A stretch of DNA of 7,597 nucleotides from an uncultured Clostridia bacterium (GCA_946186535.1 CAMHNT010000106.1:1-7597), one strand, 5' to 3'. Positions 1-6,160 are shown, counted from the first letter of the stretch. Numbers and translations: made by a program. The notes: generated by a model from the sequence alone, not told the origin.

Positions 1-34
1 TAATATGTTTATAAATTTTAAAATTGAGTTTAAA

Positions 35-41
35 GGGTGAT
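35..41 (+). promoter_or_regulatory. Ribosome binding site deciding the start of the first gene
   Basis: GGGTGAT matches the 3' part of the Shine-Dalgarno complement (GGTGAT of AAGGAGGTGAT) and lies 7 nt before a TTG codon at 49. A GTG at 37 in the same frame sits inside this motif and so has no binding site of its own. An in-frame TAA at 31-33 rules out any earlier start. The first in-frame ATG (88) has no purine-rich motif in front of it. TTG at 49 is therefore preferred, by inference. Confidence 0.45.
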
Positions 42-48
42 TTCTGAT

Positions 49-1086
49 TTGGGTGAGGATAGTTTTTTTGATGCGTTGTTTCACATAATGTGGAATATGG
101 AAACGGATATTTTTTCCGAACCGGAGAAAACCCTCGCTCTTCTTGCAGATCTGGTTCCGAAGTGCAAAAAACAGCGCAACCGTATGAAGATGATGTATGA
201 ATGCGGTGCAATGGGTTATATCGAAAATGCCGTTGCAAACCGTGACGAGTATGAGATTAATTTGAAACGAGCCGTGAGACAGCTCGTTGATGAGGTAGGG
301 ATAAGCGTAGATAAATCGATTTTTGCTGTAAACTGTGTTATAGCGCTGTGGGACGAAGATCTGGAAAAAATAGAAGAGTACGATGAGAACGAAGATCTTG
401 ACGAAGATTTCAATGCAGATGAGGACGACGAGTTTGTCTATGACGAAGATGAGGAAGAATATGATATTGAAGATGAAGAGGACGGTGACGAGGATATGAT
501 TTTTATGCAGGACGTAGCGACCGATGAAAATACCGAGCCTGAGGTTCATGAAGATGAGGCAGCGTCGGAGGAAACTGCGGAGGAAGCCGGCGACAGTGAA
601 CCGAAAATCGCGTTGGTCAAAAAAATATTGGATTTCTGGTGTGAGGGAGAATTCGAGGAAGAACGGCCGTATATGTTTGCGTGTCCGATAGGTTGGATTC
701 TGATACTGCTGTGCTGTGTTCTGGGAGGATTCATGATTTATGATATTCCGCTCGGAGACAAGTTTGTTGTTCCGACCTTTGCGTTTATGTTTTCCGTTCT
801 TACGAGCAAGCGGCTTTATCGTTATGAAAGTACGGGTCGTTTCAGTATATTGATAGCGCTGTTCTATCTTATAGCAATGTTCAGAGCCCTCTGGATAGGC
901 GGTCTTGATATAACGTACAGGTGTGTTCCTATTGCCGCAGCGGCGCTGCTTGTTTTCAACAGCGGTCGTGTGTCGACCTGGCTTGACGAATCAAAATGCA
1001 AGTCATTTGTTGCCTATCTGCTTATTATAGTTTTTTCGTCACTCATAACGGTGGGTGTTTATGCAATTCAGAATGTTACTGTTTAA
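49..1086 (+). CDS. Multi-pass membrane protein with helical N-terminal domain and acidic linker
   Basis: Function unknown. The protein is about 345 aa from the TTG at 49 (349 aa if the GTG at 37 is used). Residues about 25-100 form a compact helical domain with the pattern LLADLVP, then polar helices, then an LVDEVGIS...AVNCVIALW ending. It resembles, by memory only, a small helical module found next to kinase, FGE-sulfatase and chaperone domains in bacterial signalling proteins (LLxDLxPg...RLxxxxgLxxxxAxWAVexWAxAL). Residues about 103-185 are a linker dominated by Asp and Glu. The C-terminal 130 residues are hydrophobic, with about five membrane segments near 212-232, 238-253, 264-284, 290-305 and 318-340. 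The cytosolic domain would thus be tethered to the membrane by a long charged arm. The stop codon overlaps the ribosome binding site of the next gene, so the two are probably cotranslated. The reading frame is secure; the role is not. Confidence 0.8.
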   Translation: MGEDSFFDALFHIMWNMETDIFSEPEKTLALLADLVPKCKKQRNRMKMMYECGAMGYIENAVANRDEYEINLKRAVRQLVDEVGISVDKSIFAVNCVIALWDEDLEKIEEYDENEDLDEDFNADEDDEFVYDEDEEEYDIEDEEDGDEDMIFMQDVATDENTEPEVHEDEAASEETAEEAGDSEPKIALVKKILDFWCEGEFEEERPYMFACPIGWILILLCCVLGGFMIYDIPLGDKFVVPTFAFMFSVLTSKRLYRYESTGRFSILIALFYLIAMFRALWIGGLDITYRCVPIAAAALLVFNSGRVSTWLDESKCKSFVAYLLIIVFSSLITVGVYAIQNVTV

Positions 1087-1101
1087 GGAGAAATAGAATT
1101 T

Positions 1102-1380
1102 ATGAAGTGTGAAGATCTTGAAGAGGTAAGAGAGAATATTGACAGAATCGATAATGAGATAATTAGACTTATCACCGAGCGTGGAGGATATGTCGTTCAA
1201 GCGTCGGCTTTCAAGAAGAACGAGGACGGCGTAAGGGATTCAAAGCGTGTTGAAGCGGTAATCGCAAGGGTACGTGACAAAGCGGAAAAATACGGCGCAA
1301 GCCCCGATATGGTCGAAGCTGTTTACCGTGAAATGATTTCCCGTTTTATAAATATTGAAATGGAAGAATTTAAGAAATAA
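1102..1380 (+). CDS. Stand-alone AroQ-class chorismate mutase-like protein
   Basis: An all-helical 92-aa protein of the AroQ fold. The family converts chorismate to prephenate at the head of Phe/Tyr synthesis; relatives act as isochorismate pyruvate lyases. Aligned by eye, with a constant two-residue offset, to the mutase domain of E. coli PheA, R10, R27, K38, D46 and R49 correspond to its R11, R28, K39, D48 and R51, which bind the carboxylates and the ether oxygen. Two active-site positions differ. V50 replaces E52, and E86 stands at Q88, where yeast mutase also has a glutamate. Chorismate mutase is the best call, but the exact substrate is uncertain. AAGGAG at 1085-1090, overlapping the stop of the previous gene, is the ribosome binding site, 11 nt before ATG. 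No other aromatic-pathway gene is nearby, so the protein sits oddly among membrane and kinase genes. Confidence 0.85.
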   Translation: MKCEDLEEVRENIDRIDNEIIRLITERGGYVVQASAFKKNEDGVRDSKRVEAVIARVRDKAEKYGASPDMVEAVYREMISRFINIEMEEFKK

Positions 1381-1402
1381 CGCATTTTGAGTTAAAAATT
1401 TA

Positions 1403-1411
1403 TGCTATGAT
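1403..1411 (+). promoter_or_regulatory. Candidate extended -10 promoter
   Basis: TGCTATGAT fits the extended -10 consensus TGnTATAAT at eight of nine positions, counting the free base. The -35 region 17 nt upstream is weak (CATTTT). It lies in the 124-nt gap after the chorismate mutase gene and would place a transcription start near 1418, about 87 nt before the ATG at 1505. This is seen in sequence only; AT-rich spacers produce such matches by chance. Confidence 0.3.
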
Positions 1412-1504
1412 TATATGTAGGATAGAAAGAGCTTTCGCTCGGAGATCATTCTTATTCTCGGGTAATGTTATATGTCAAGATAGCTACGGAATCGGGGTAA
1501 AAAA

Positions 1505-2161
1505 ATGAGTGAAAAAAGGAAAAGGATATTTAAGGAGGCACTTTTTATTGTGCCGTTTATGCTAGTCGTGACGGCGGTGTCTCTTGTGTTGATGTTTTTT
1601 GTGGGGAGAACGCCCAAGGATATGGTAGGTATGTTAAGCAGAAATTTTACTTCAGACAAAAGTATGCAGCTTACCGATTATTCGGAATATAAGAATAAAA
1701 AATACAGCCTAGAGTATTTCTACGGAGACAGCGAGGAGTGCGTAAAATATGCCGAGTTCGGCTACAACAGCAAGGGCGACAATACTACCTACGAGCTGAC
1801 GCTGCTTGAGCCTCGCGACGGCTTTGACCCGGGATATTATGCTATCGAGTGGTTTCACTCGGAGGAGTATGTAACATATTCAACTCTCAGTGGTGACGAG
1901 GAAACCGAGCTTAATCATGTTGAGGACGTTCCGATTACATACAATATGATAAAATCCTATTCGTGGGAATCACAAATGGAAAACTACGGAGCGGATTTTG
2001 AACCGTTCAAAGGATATAAAGTTATAGGTCTGGTGAGCGTTTTTTCATGGGATTCAACCGACAGAATGAACATAGTTTGGGGTCTTGGCGGCAATCCTAA
2101 GCAGCTTTATTCCTATCTGAATACCAGCAAGGACGAGTATAAAAAGGTTGTGTTCAAGTAA
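1505..2161 (+). CDS. Single-pass membrane protein with extracytoplasmic domain, unknown function
   Basis: I do not recognise this family. The 218-aa protein starts with a basic stretch (KRKR at 4-7) followed by one hydrophobic segment at about 12-33. There is no signal peptidase or lipobox site, so it is probably an N-in membrane anchor with residues 35-218 outside. That outer part is rich in Tyr, Glu and Ser, with alternating polar and aromatic residues suggesting a beta-rich fold. No catalytic motif stands out. A short GGGG at 1494-1497 is the only ribosome binding candidate, 7 nt before ATG, and is weak. The gene stands alone between 124-nt and 59-nt gaps; its place directly before a protein kinase gene makes a sensor or substrate role imaginable but unsupported. 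Coding status is supported by length, a typical N-terminal anchor and codon use like its neighbours. Confidence 0.75.
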   Translation: MSEKRKRIFKEALFIVPFMLVVTAVSLVLMFFVGRTPKDMVGMLSRNFTSDKSMQLTDYSEYKNKKYSLEYFYGDSEECVKYAEFGYNSKGDNTTYELTLLEPRDGFDPGYYAIEWFHSEEYVTYSTLSGDEETELNHVEDVPITYNMIKSYSWESQMENYGADFEPFKGYKVIGLVSVFSWDSTDRMNIVWGLGGNPKQLYSYLNTSKDEYKKVVFK

Positions 2162-2176
2162 TTCTATTTTTAAGAT
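2148..2176 (+). promoter_or_regulatory. Weak candidate promoter for the kinase gene
   Basis: TTGTGT (2148-2153) and TAAGAT (2171-2176) are separated by exactly 17 nt and match the sigma-A -35 and -10 consensus at three and four of six positions. Transcription would start near 2183, just before the palindrome at 2190-2206. The match is weak and the -35 lies inside the preceding coding region. Confidence 0.22.
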
Positions 2177-2189
2177 AAGAAAGGAAAAC

Positions 2190-2206
2190 TATGTATTAAA
2201 TACATA
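2190..2206. promoter_or_regulatory. 17-bp perfect palindrome upstream of the kinase gene (candidate operator)
   Basis: TATGTATT and its exact complement AATACATA flank a single A. The repeat ends 14 nt before the kinase ATG and just before its ribosome binding site (GAGG at 2208-2211). It has the size and symmetry of a dimeric repressor site, but it also encodes a two-codon ATG-TAT-TAA mini-ORF. As RNA the stem is AT-only and would be weak, so a DNA-level role is more likely than a hairpin. No regulator is identified. Confidence 0.4.
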
Positions 2207-2220
2207 CGAGGTATAGTGAA

Positions 2221-3513
2221 ATGAATAATTTTTCAATTGGAACAGTTGTTCCGCTCCAGAACAATAAAACGGCTGTTATAAAGAGTAAAATAGGAGAGGG
2301 CGGTCAGGGCAGTGTTTATACAGTAGATATTGACGGTGCTGATTATGCTCTCAAATGGTATCATAAAAAGGCTCTTAGCGAGAGTGAGAAATTTTACGCA
2401 AATCTTGAGAATAATATAGAACAGGGTGCTCCGACCTCGGCTTTTATCTGGCCAAAATATCTGACGGAAATTATTGACGGAGAGTTCGGTTACGTTATGG
2501 ATCTTATGCCGGACGAGTATAAGTGCTTCTCCGATTTTCTGCTCACAAAGGAGAAATTTCCTTCAATTTCTGTTGTGGTAAATGCCGCACTGAATATCAC
2601 GAACGGTTTCAGAGAGCTTCACAGGAAGGGATTTTCCTATCAGGATCTGAACGACGGAAACTTTTTCATAAACCCGAAAAACGGCGACGTTCTGATATGT
2701 GATACGGATAACGTTGCACCCTACGGCGAAAGTCTCGGAATCGCAGGAAAGGCAAGATATATGGCGCCCGAGGTTGTCCGCAATATCAAAGCCCCCGATA
2801 TCATGACTGACAGATTTTCACTGTCGGTTATCCTTTTCAGACTTCTTTTCCTCGACCATCCTCTCGAGGGCAAGCGAACTCTCTGTCCATGTCTGACGGA
2901 GGAGCTTGAACAGAAGTTTTACGGCAAGGCACCGCTTTTTGTCTATGACCCGAATGATCTGAGCAATGCGCCTGTTCGTGGAGTTCACTGCAACGTTATC
3001 AGGCTGTGGAAGTTCTATCCGAAGTTTATACGTGACAAATTCACGAAGGCTTTCTCGCAGGAGTGCCTGCAGGGTGACAGCGCAAGACCGACGGACAACG
3101 ACTGGCAGATTGCTTTCACACGTCTGAGGGACTGTATAGTCGAGTGTCCCTGCGGAGGTGAGACGTTTCTTGACCTTAACGCAGACGGCACCAACTGCAT
3201 TAACTGCGGCACAAAAATTCCGCGTCCGCCCGTGCTCATGACAAAGAAGTACAGCGTTGCTCTTTTCCCGGGTAACAGGATATACAGATGCCACACGGAC
3301 GAGGACAGCGATGATTACAATATCCCCGACGGCATTGTTATCAGAAGCCAGAACCGCCCCGACATCTGGGGGATAAAAAATCTCACAAGAAATGACTGGA
3401 AGGTGACCGCAAAGGACGGTTCGGAAAGCGTTCTGCCGAGCGGTAAGGTGCTGATAATCGTAAAGACGGACAGCATTGATTTCGGAAACTGTACGGGAAC
3501 CGTGGAGCTGTGA
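2221..3513 (+). CDS. YegI/TerY-associated-type serine/threonine protein kinase with zinc ribbon
   Basis: This predicted soluble kinase would phosphorylate Ser/Thr on partner proteins. The 430-aa chain opens with a glycine loop GEGGQGSV (25-32) and the ATP-binding lysine K45 (ALKW). The catalytic loop is YQDLNDGN (140-147), with D142 as catalytic base and N147 binding metal. In place of DFG is a CDTDN motif (D161), followed by MAPE (181-184) and the helix-F Asp (D197). The QG in the glycine loop, QDLNDGN and the DTDN/DNDN motif are typical of the bacterial family that includes E. coli YegI and the kinases paired with PP2C phosphatases and vWA (TerY/YegL) proteins. After it comes a zinc ribbon (C309, C311, C326, C329) and a C-terminal beta-rich domain (about 340-430), possibly FHA-like. 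No PP2C or vWA partner lies in the window. The residues needed for catalysis are present, so it should be active. GAGG at 2208-2211 supports the start. Confidence 0.9.
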   Translation: MNNFSIGTVVPLQNNKTAVIKSKIGEGGQGSVYTVDIDGADYALKWYHKKALSESEKFYANLENNIEQGAPTSAFIWPKYLTEIIDGEFGYVMDLMPDEYKCFSDFLLTKEKFPSISVVVNAALNITNGFRELHRKGFSYQDLNDGNFFINPKNGDVLICDTDNVAPYGESLGIAGKARYMAPEVVRNIKAPDIMTDRFSLSVILFRLLFLDHPLEGKRTLCPCLTEELEQKFYGKAPLFVYDPNDLSNAPVRGVHCNVIRLWKFYPKFIRDKFTKAFSQECLQGDSARPTDNDWQIAFTRLRDCIVECPCGGETFLDLNADGTNCINCGTKIPRPPVLMTKKYSVALFPGNRIYRCHTDEDSDDYNIPDGIVIRSQNRPDIWGIKNLTRNDWKVTAKDGSESVLPSGKVLIIVKTDSIDFGNCTGTVEL

Positions 3514-3517
3514 GTTA

Positions 3518-3901
3518 ATGAAAAGAGAGATAATATTGAACATAGAAAAAACAGAAATAAACAATAATATTATTGCCGTTGTGACATCGGAGGAAAAGGT
3601 GATAAAAGATGTACAGTCGGCTCTGGAAATGCTCATGACCGTGAGCTATGAGCTTGGTACGAAGAAAATCGTTATAGACAAGAATCTTATATCTAATGAT
3701 TTCTTTGTTCTGAGTACAGGTCTTGCAGGAGAGATTCTGCAAAAGTACATCAACTACGGCGCAAAGCTCGCAATATTCGGGGATTACTCGGGATATACAA
3801 GCAAGCCTTTGAAGGACTTTATTTACGAAAGCAATAACGGCAAGGACTTTTTCTTTGTAGCAACGAAAGAGGAAGCATTGGATAAACTTGGGAATATATA
3901 G
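3518..3901 (+). CDS. DUF4180 domain protein
   Basis: A 127-aa protein matching, from memory, the whole length of the DUF4180 family. The hallmark stretch is DFFVLSTGLAGEILQKY (61-77), then KLAIFGDYSGYTSK (83-96) and DFIYESNNGK (100-109). The pattern of alternating beta strands and helices suggests a small alpha/beta fold. The family has no established biochemical function; members usually occur as short stand-alone cytosolic proteins in Firmicutes. The start was set at the ATG at 3518, because GTGGAG at 3502-3507, inside the end of the kinase gene, lies 10 nt upstream; an in-frame TTG at 3476 would overlap the kinase by 38 nt. The 4-nt gap to the kinase stop implies cotranscription and translational coupling, so a functional link to the kinase is a reasonable guess. 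Confidence 0.9.
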   Translation: MKREIILNIEKTEINNNIIAVVTSEEKVIKDVQSALEMLMTVSYELGTKKIVIDKNLISNDFFVLSTGLAGEILQKYINYGAKLAIFGDYSGYTSKPLKDFIYESNNGKDFFFVATKEEALDKLGNI

Positions 3902-3940
3902 ATTTTTTGAGTTTTGTCAATTGGGGAAAGAGGGAATTCT

Positions 3941-4816
3941 ATGAAAAAGCAAATTTATGCAAGTATTTTGGTATTTGTAATGCTTATGGTCTGCGTTTTC
4001 GGCAGCTGCACAGATACCGATACGACAGGTGTTTCTTCTGGAAGGAGCTCTGTGGCTGATCAACCCGGTTCCGAACTTAAAGTGTATTGTTTTTCGGCAG
4101 GAAAAGCCGATGCATTTCTGCTTTATACAGACGACAGCGCCGTTCTGATAGATACCGGAGAAAGCGGATTCGGAAAAACTATTGCAGAAAAATGCTCCGA
4201 ATTGGGTATAAACAAGCTTGACTATCTGATTATTACACATTTTGACAAGGATCATGTCGGCGGAGCAAAAAAGGTAATTGAGTCGCTTGATGTTGAAAAT
4301 GTTCTGCAAAGCAACTGCCCTAAGGACAGCACCGCTTATGAAAAGTATATTGAAGCTTTGGAGAATAAGGGGATAGAAGCCGTTACTCTGACAGAGGATA
4401 TGAATTTTACGCTTGACGGCGTGAGCTATGACGTTAATCCGCCGGAACAGGAAATCTACGAAGATTCCGAAAGCAACAATTCATCGCTTATCACATCGGT
4501 AACGATAGGAGAGTTTCGTATGCTTTTTTCGGGGGATGCTGAGAATGAACGTCTGTCGGAGTTTCTGAGCACGTCTTCCGGCAAATACGACGTTGTTAAA
4601 TTACCTCATCACGGAAGATGGCAAAAGACTTTGACCGACCTGATAACCGAAACGACTCCGAGCTATGCAGTCATTACGTCCTCCGAGGAAGAGCCGGAGG
4701 AGGAAAAGACGTTGGAACTGCTTGATTCATACAGCGTTGAAACATTTCTTACACGCACTGCGCCTGTTATCATAACAAGCGACGGAAATGTATTGACTGT
4801 AGAATACGAAAATTAA
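3941..4816 (+). CDS. Metallo-beta-lactamase-fold lipoprotein, ComEC-like hydrolase domain
   Basis: This is a 291-aa predicted surface lipoprotein. Residues 1-22 are a signal peptide ending in FGS-C23, an acceptable lipobox, followed by a Ser/Thr-rich spacer to about 44. The rest is a metallo-beta-lactamase domain of the kind found in the C-terminal part of ComEC/Rec2. It shows VLIDTG (68-73), the metal motif THFDKDHVGG (99-108), SGDA (197-200) and LPHHG (221-225). H100, D104, H105, D199 and H223/H224 are candidate ligands; D102 takes the place of the second His in HxHxDH, a variant familiar in this subfamily. ComEC-like domains are proposed nucleases or phosphodiesterases; the substrate here is unknown. 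ATG at 3941 is chosen because it follows GAGGGA (3930-3935) by 5 nt and begins a clean signal peptide. The gene lies 39 nt after DUF4180 with no terminator between, and ends at a terminator. Confidence 0.9.
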   Translation: MKKQIYASILVFVMLMVCVFGSCTDTDTTGVSSGRSSVADQPGSELKVYCFSAGKADAFLLYTDDSAVLIDTGESGFGKTIAEKCSELGINKLDYLIITHFDKDHVGGAKKVIESLDVENVLQSNCPKDSTAYEKYIEALENKGIEAVTLTEDMNFTLDGVSYDVNPPEQEIYEDSESNNSSLITSVTIGEFRMLFSGDAENERLSEFLSTSSGKYDVVKLPHHGRWQKTLTDLITETTPSYAVITSSEEEPEEEKTLELLDSYSVETFLTRTAPVIITSDGNVLTVEYEN

Positions 4817-4820
4817 AGTA

Positions 4821-4863
4821 AAAATCCGGAAACTGCAAACCGCAATTCCGGATTTTCTTTTTA
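4821..4863. terminator. Strong intrinsic terminator, likely bidirectional
   Basis: An 11-bp perfect stem (AAAATCCGGAA at 4821-4831 with TTCCGGATTTT at 4846-4856) and a 14-nt loop are followed on the + strand by CTTTTTATA. It starts 4 nt after the stop of the lipoprotein gene. Read on the - strand the same stem is followed by a T-rich tract (complement of 4811-4825), so it could also stop transcription arriving from the riboflavin side. Confidence 0.9.
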
Positions 4864-4917
4864 TATTTGTATCTATAAATGAGAAAATTTTGATGCTTAT
4901 ACGAAAAGTTTTGAAAT

Positions 4918-5017
4918 AGAACCAGTAAAGTTTTTGCCCGTTTTTTTTAGCCGGCGGTTTCCAAAGGAGGATCCTTTGGTGGGGTTTTAAGGTCGAAGCC
5001 TTTAACTAAATGGTTCT
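4918..5017. repeat. Hairpin-rich intergenic element with 7-bp inverted termini
   Basis: AGAACCA (4918-4924) and TGGTTCT (5011-5017) are exact inverted repeats bounding a 100-nt block. The block contains GTTTTTGCCCG, a T8 run, the self-complementary GCCGGC (4950-4955), an 8-bp hairpin with a 3-nt loop (4961-4979: CCAAAGGA and TCCTTTGG), GTGGGGTTTTAAGG and a small AAGG/CCTT hairpin. The order (gcccg, ccggcgg, CCAAAGG/CCTTTGG hairpin, tggggt, second hairpin with a gaag loop) resembles a dispersed intergenic repeat I associate with Ruminococcus and Faecalibacterium genomes; this is recall, not a search. The right end overlaps the last base-paired position of the HAD gene stop codon. No target duplication is seen. 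Confidence 0.5.
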
Positions 5018-5673
5018 CATTCCGCAAGCTTTTCCACAGCACGAACAAGCTCGTTAGGACTGTGAATGATTTCCGTGCAGACGTTCAGCTCCGTATCACT
5101 TCCGAAGCCGTAAGCACAGCCGATAATTGGAAAATCGTGTACAGTTCCAACCCTGAAATCGGATTCTCTGTCACCGATTACTATGTATCTGTTATCAGGA
5201 AACTGCTCCTTAATGTAGCGGAAGATTTCCTCCTTTGGAATGTATCCGAAGCTTTCCGCACAGAAGTAACAGTCAAACCACCTGTCAAGCTGAAAATGCC
5301 GGCGATGCGCTTCAAGATATTCATTGTGACAGTTTGAAAGTATAACCATGCTGTAGCCTCGAGCTTTAAGCTCGTTCAAAGCCGATTCAATTCCGTCATA
5401 CAAAACCGCCGAACCTTCGGAAATCTGATTTACCATTTCCTTGCCGACCTGTTCGGCTGTCTTTTTCATAACGTCAGGCGGAAGCTCGGGCATAAAGCTG
5501 CTCCACATATCCTCGGCGTTCATTCCAAGATACCTTGACATCTCTCTGTCGGTATACTCACGAGCTTCTGCATAGCCGTCATTTACAAGACCTTTATAAG
5601 CCTTTCTGAATGCACAGCCGTAAAGGTGAGCTGTGTCGTGCACAGTGCCGTCATAGTCGAATATCAGAGTCAT
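5017..5673 (-). CDS. HAD-family phosphatase, candidate ARPP phosphatase of riboflavin synthesis
   Basis: A 218-aa haloacid dehalogenase hydrolase with all four motifs: DYDGT (6-10, nucleophile D6 and acid D8), LSNC (112-115), K147 in IPKEE, and IGDRESD (166-172). The insert after motif I (about 15-85) is helical, that is a C1 cap as in phosphoglycolate-phosphatase-like enzymes, so the substrate should be a small phosphomonoester. The gene starts 3 nt after the ribH stop with only a weak GAAGAAA motif in front, which points to translational coupling. The riboflavin pathway needs removal of phosphate from 5-amino-6-(5-phosphoribitylamino)uracil between RibD and RibH, a step done by HAD enzymes such as YigB, YbjI and B. 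subtilis YcsE. The location makes this a likely dedicated enzyme for that step. That role is inferred; a general phosphatase is possible. Confidence 0.9.
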   Translation of the reverse strand: MTLIFDYDGTVHDTAHLYGCAFRKAYKGLVNDGYAEAREYTDREMSRYLGMNAEDMWSSFMPELPPDVMKKTAEQVGKEMVNQISEGSAVLYDGIESALNELKARGYSMVILSNCHNEYLEAHRRHFQLDRWFDCYFCAESFGYIPKEEIFRYIKEQFPDNRYIVIGDRESDFRVGTVHDFPIIGCAYGFGSDTELNVCTEIIHSPNELVRAVEKLAE

Positions 5674-5676
5674 GGC

Positions 5677-6153
5677 TTACATTTTCTTCATTAGGTTGAC
5701 CATTTCAATTGCAGACAAAGCGCAGTCATAACCCTTGTTGCCTGCCTTTGTTCCGGAACGCTCGATAGCCTGCTCGATATTCTCCGTTGCGATAACGCCG
5801 AAAAGAACAGGGATACCGCTTTTAAGTCCGACCTGAGCAATGCCCTTTGTGGTTTCGTTTACGACAAGCTCATAGTGAGATGTCGAACCACGGATAACCG
5901 CACCTACACAGATGACCGCATCGTACTTTCCACTGTCAGCCATTTTCTGTGCAACAACGGGAATTTCAAATGCACCCGGAACCCAAGCCGCATCTATGTT
6001 CTGCTCCTCAACACCGTGACGAACAAGACCGTCAACAGCACCCTCGAGAAGCTTTTCAACGATAAAGCTGTTGAATCTTGAAGCAATGATTCCGACCTTC
6101 ATGCCCTCGGGGGCAACGATTTTTCCTTCTAAGAAATTGATATTGTAGCTCAT
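5677..6153 (-). CDS. ribH: 6,7-dimethyl-8-ribityllumazine synthase
   Basis: RibH condenses 5-amino-6-ribitylaminouracil with 3,4-dihydroxy-2-butanone 4-phosphate to give lumazine, the penultimate step to riboflavin, in the cytosol, usually as a pentamer or 60-subunit shell. The 158-aa length is normal. Signatures seen are ASRFN (24-28), WVPGAFEIP (57-65), GAVIRGSTSHYELV (84-97) with the catalytic H93, the NETTKGI loop (99-105) and ERSGTKAGNKG (131-141), with R132 placed for the phosphate. ATG at 6153 was chosen because GGAGG (complement of 6161-6165) lies 7 nt upstream and the length then fits the family; a start at 6195 would add 14 unusual residues with no binding site. It follows ribBA after a long gap of 121 nt and precedes the HAD gene by 3 nt. 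Confidence 0.97.
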   Translation of the reverse strand: MSYNINFLEGKIVAPEGMKVGIIASRFNSFIVEKLLEGAVDGLVRHGVEEQNIDAAWVPGAFEIPVVAQKMADSGKYDAVICVGAVIRGSTSHYELVVNETTKGIAQVGLKSGIPVLFGVIATENIEQAIERSGTKAGNKGYDCALSAIEMVNLMKKM

Positions 6154-6160
6154 AATTTTT

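Noticed and set aside
357..490. Tandem GATGAAGA-like purine-rich DNA as a repeat element.
   Set aside because: It is the coding sequence of the Asp/Glu-rich linker in the first gene; the units are irregular and explained by protein composition.
1427..1463. Small inverted repeats (GAAAG/CTTTC, GAGC/GCTC) in the gap after the chorismate mutase gene, considered as a terminator.
   Set aside because: Stems are only 4-5 bp and no T-run follows. A similar AGAGCTTCGCT motif occurs at 6208-6218 on the other strand, but the match is too short to call a repeat.
3476..3517. Upstream TTG start for the DUF4180 gene.
   Set aside because: It would overlap the kinase gene by 38 nt and adds residues not found in the family; the ATG at 3518 has a GTGGAG site at proper spacing.
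2818..3636. A 272-codon open frame on the - strand under the kinase gene.
   Set aside because: It lies antisense to a clearly conserved kinase and DUF4180 gene and encodes a Cys/Val/Arg-rich sequence with no recognisable domain; it is a shadow of codon bias.
3914..3940. Upstream TTG start for the lipoprotein gene.
   Set aside because: It would put nine residues before a clean signal peptide; the ATG at 3941 has a close GAGGGA site.
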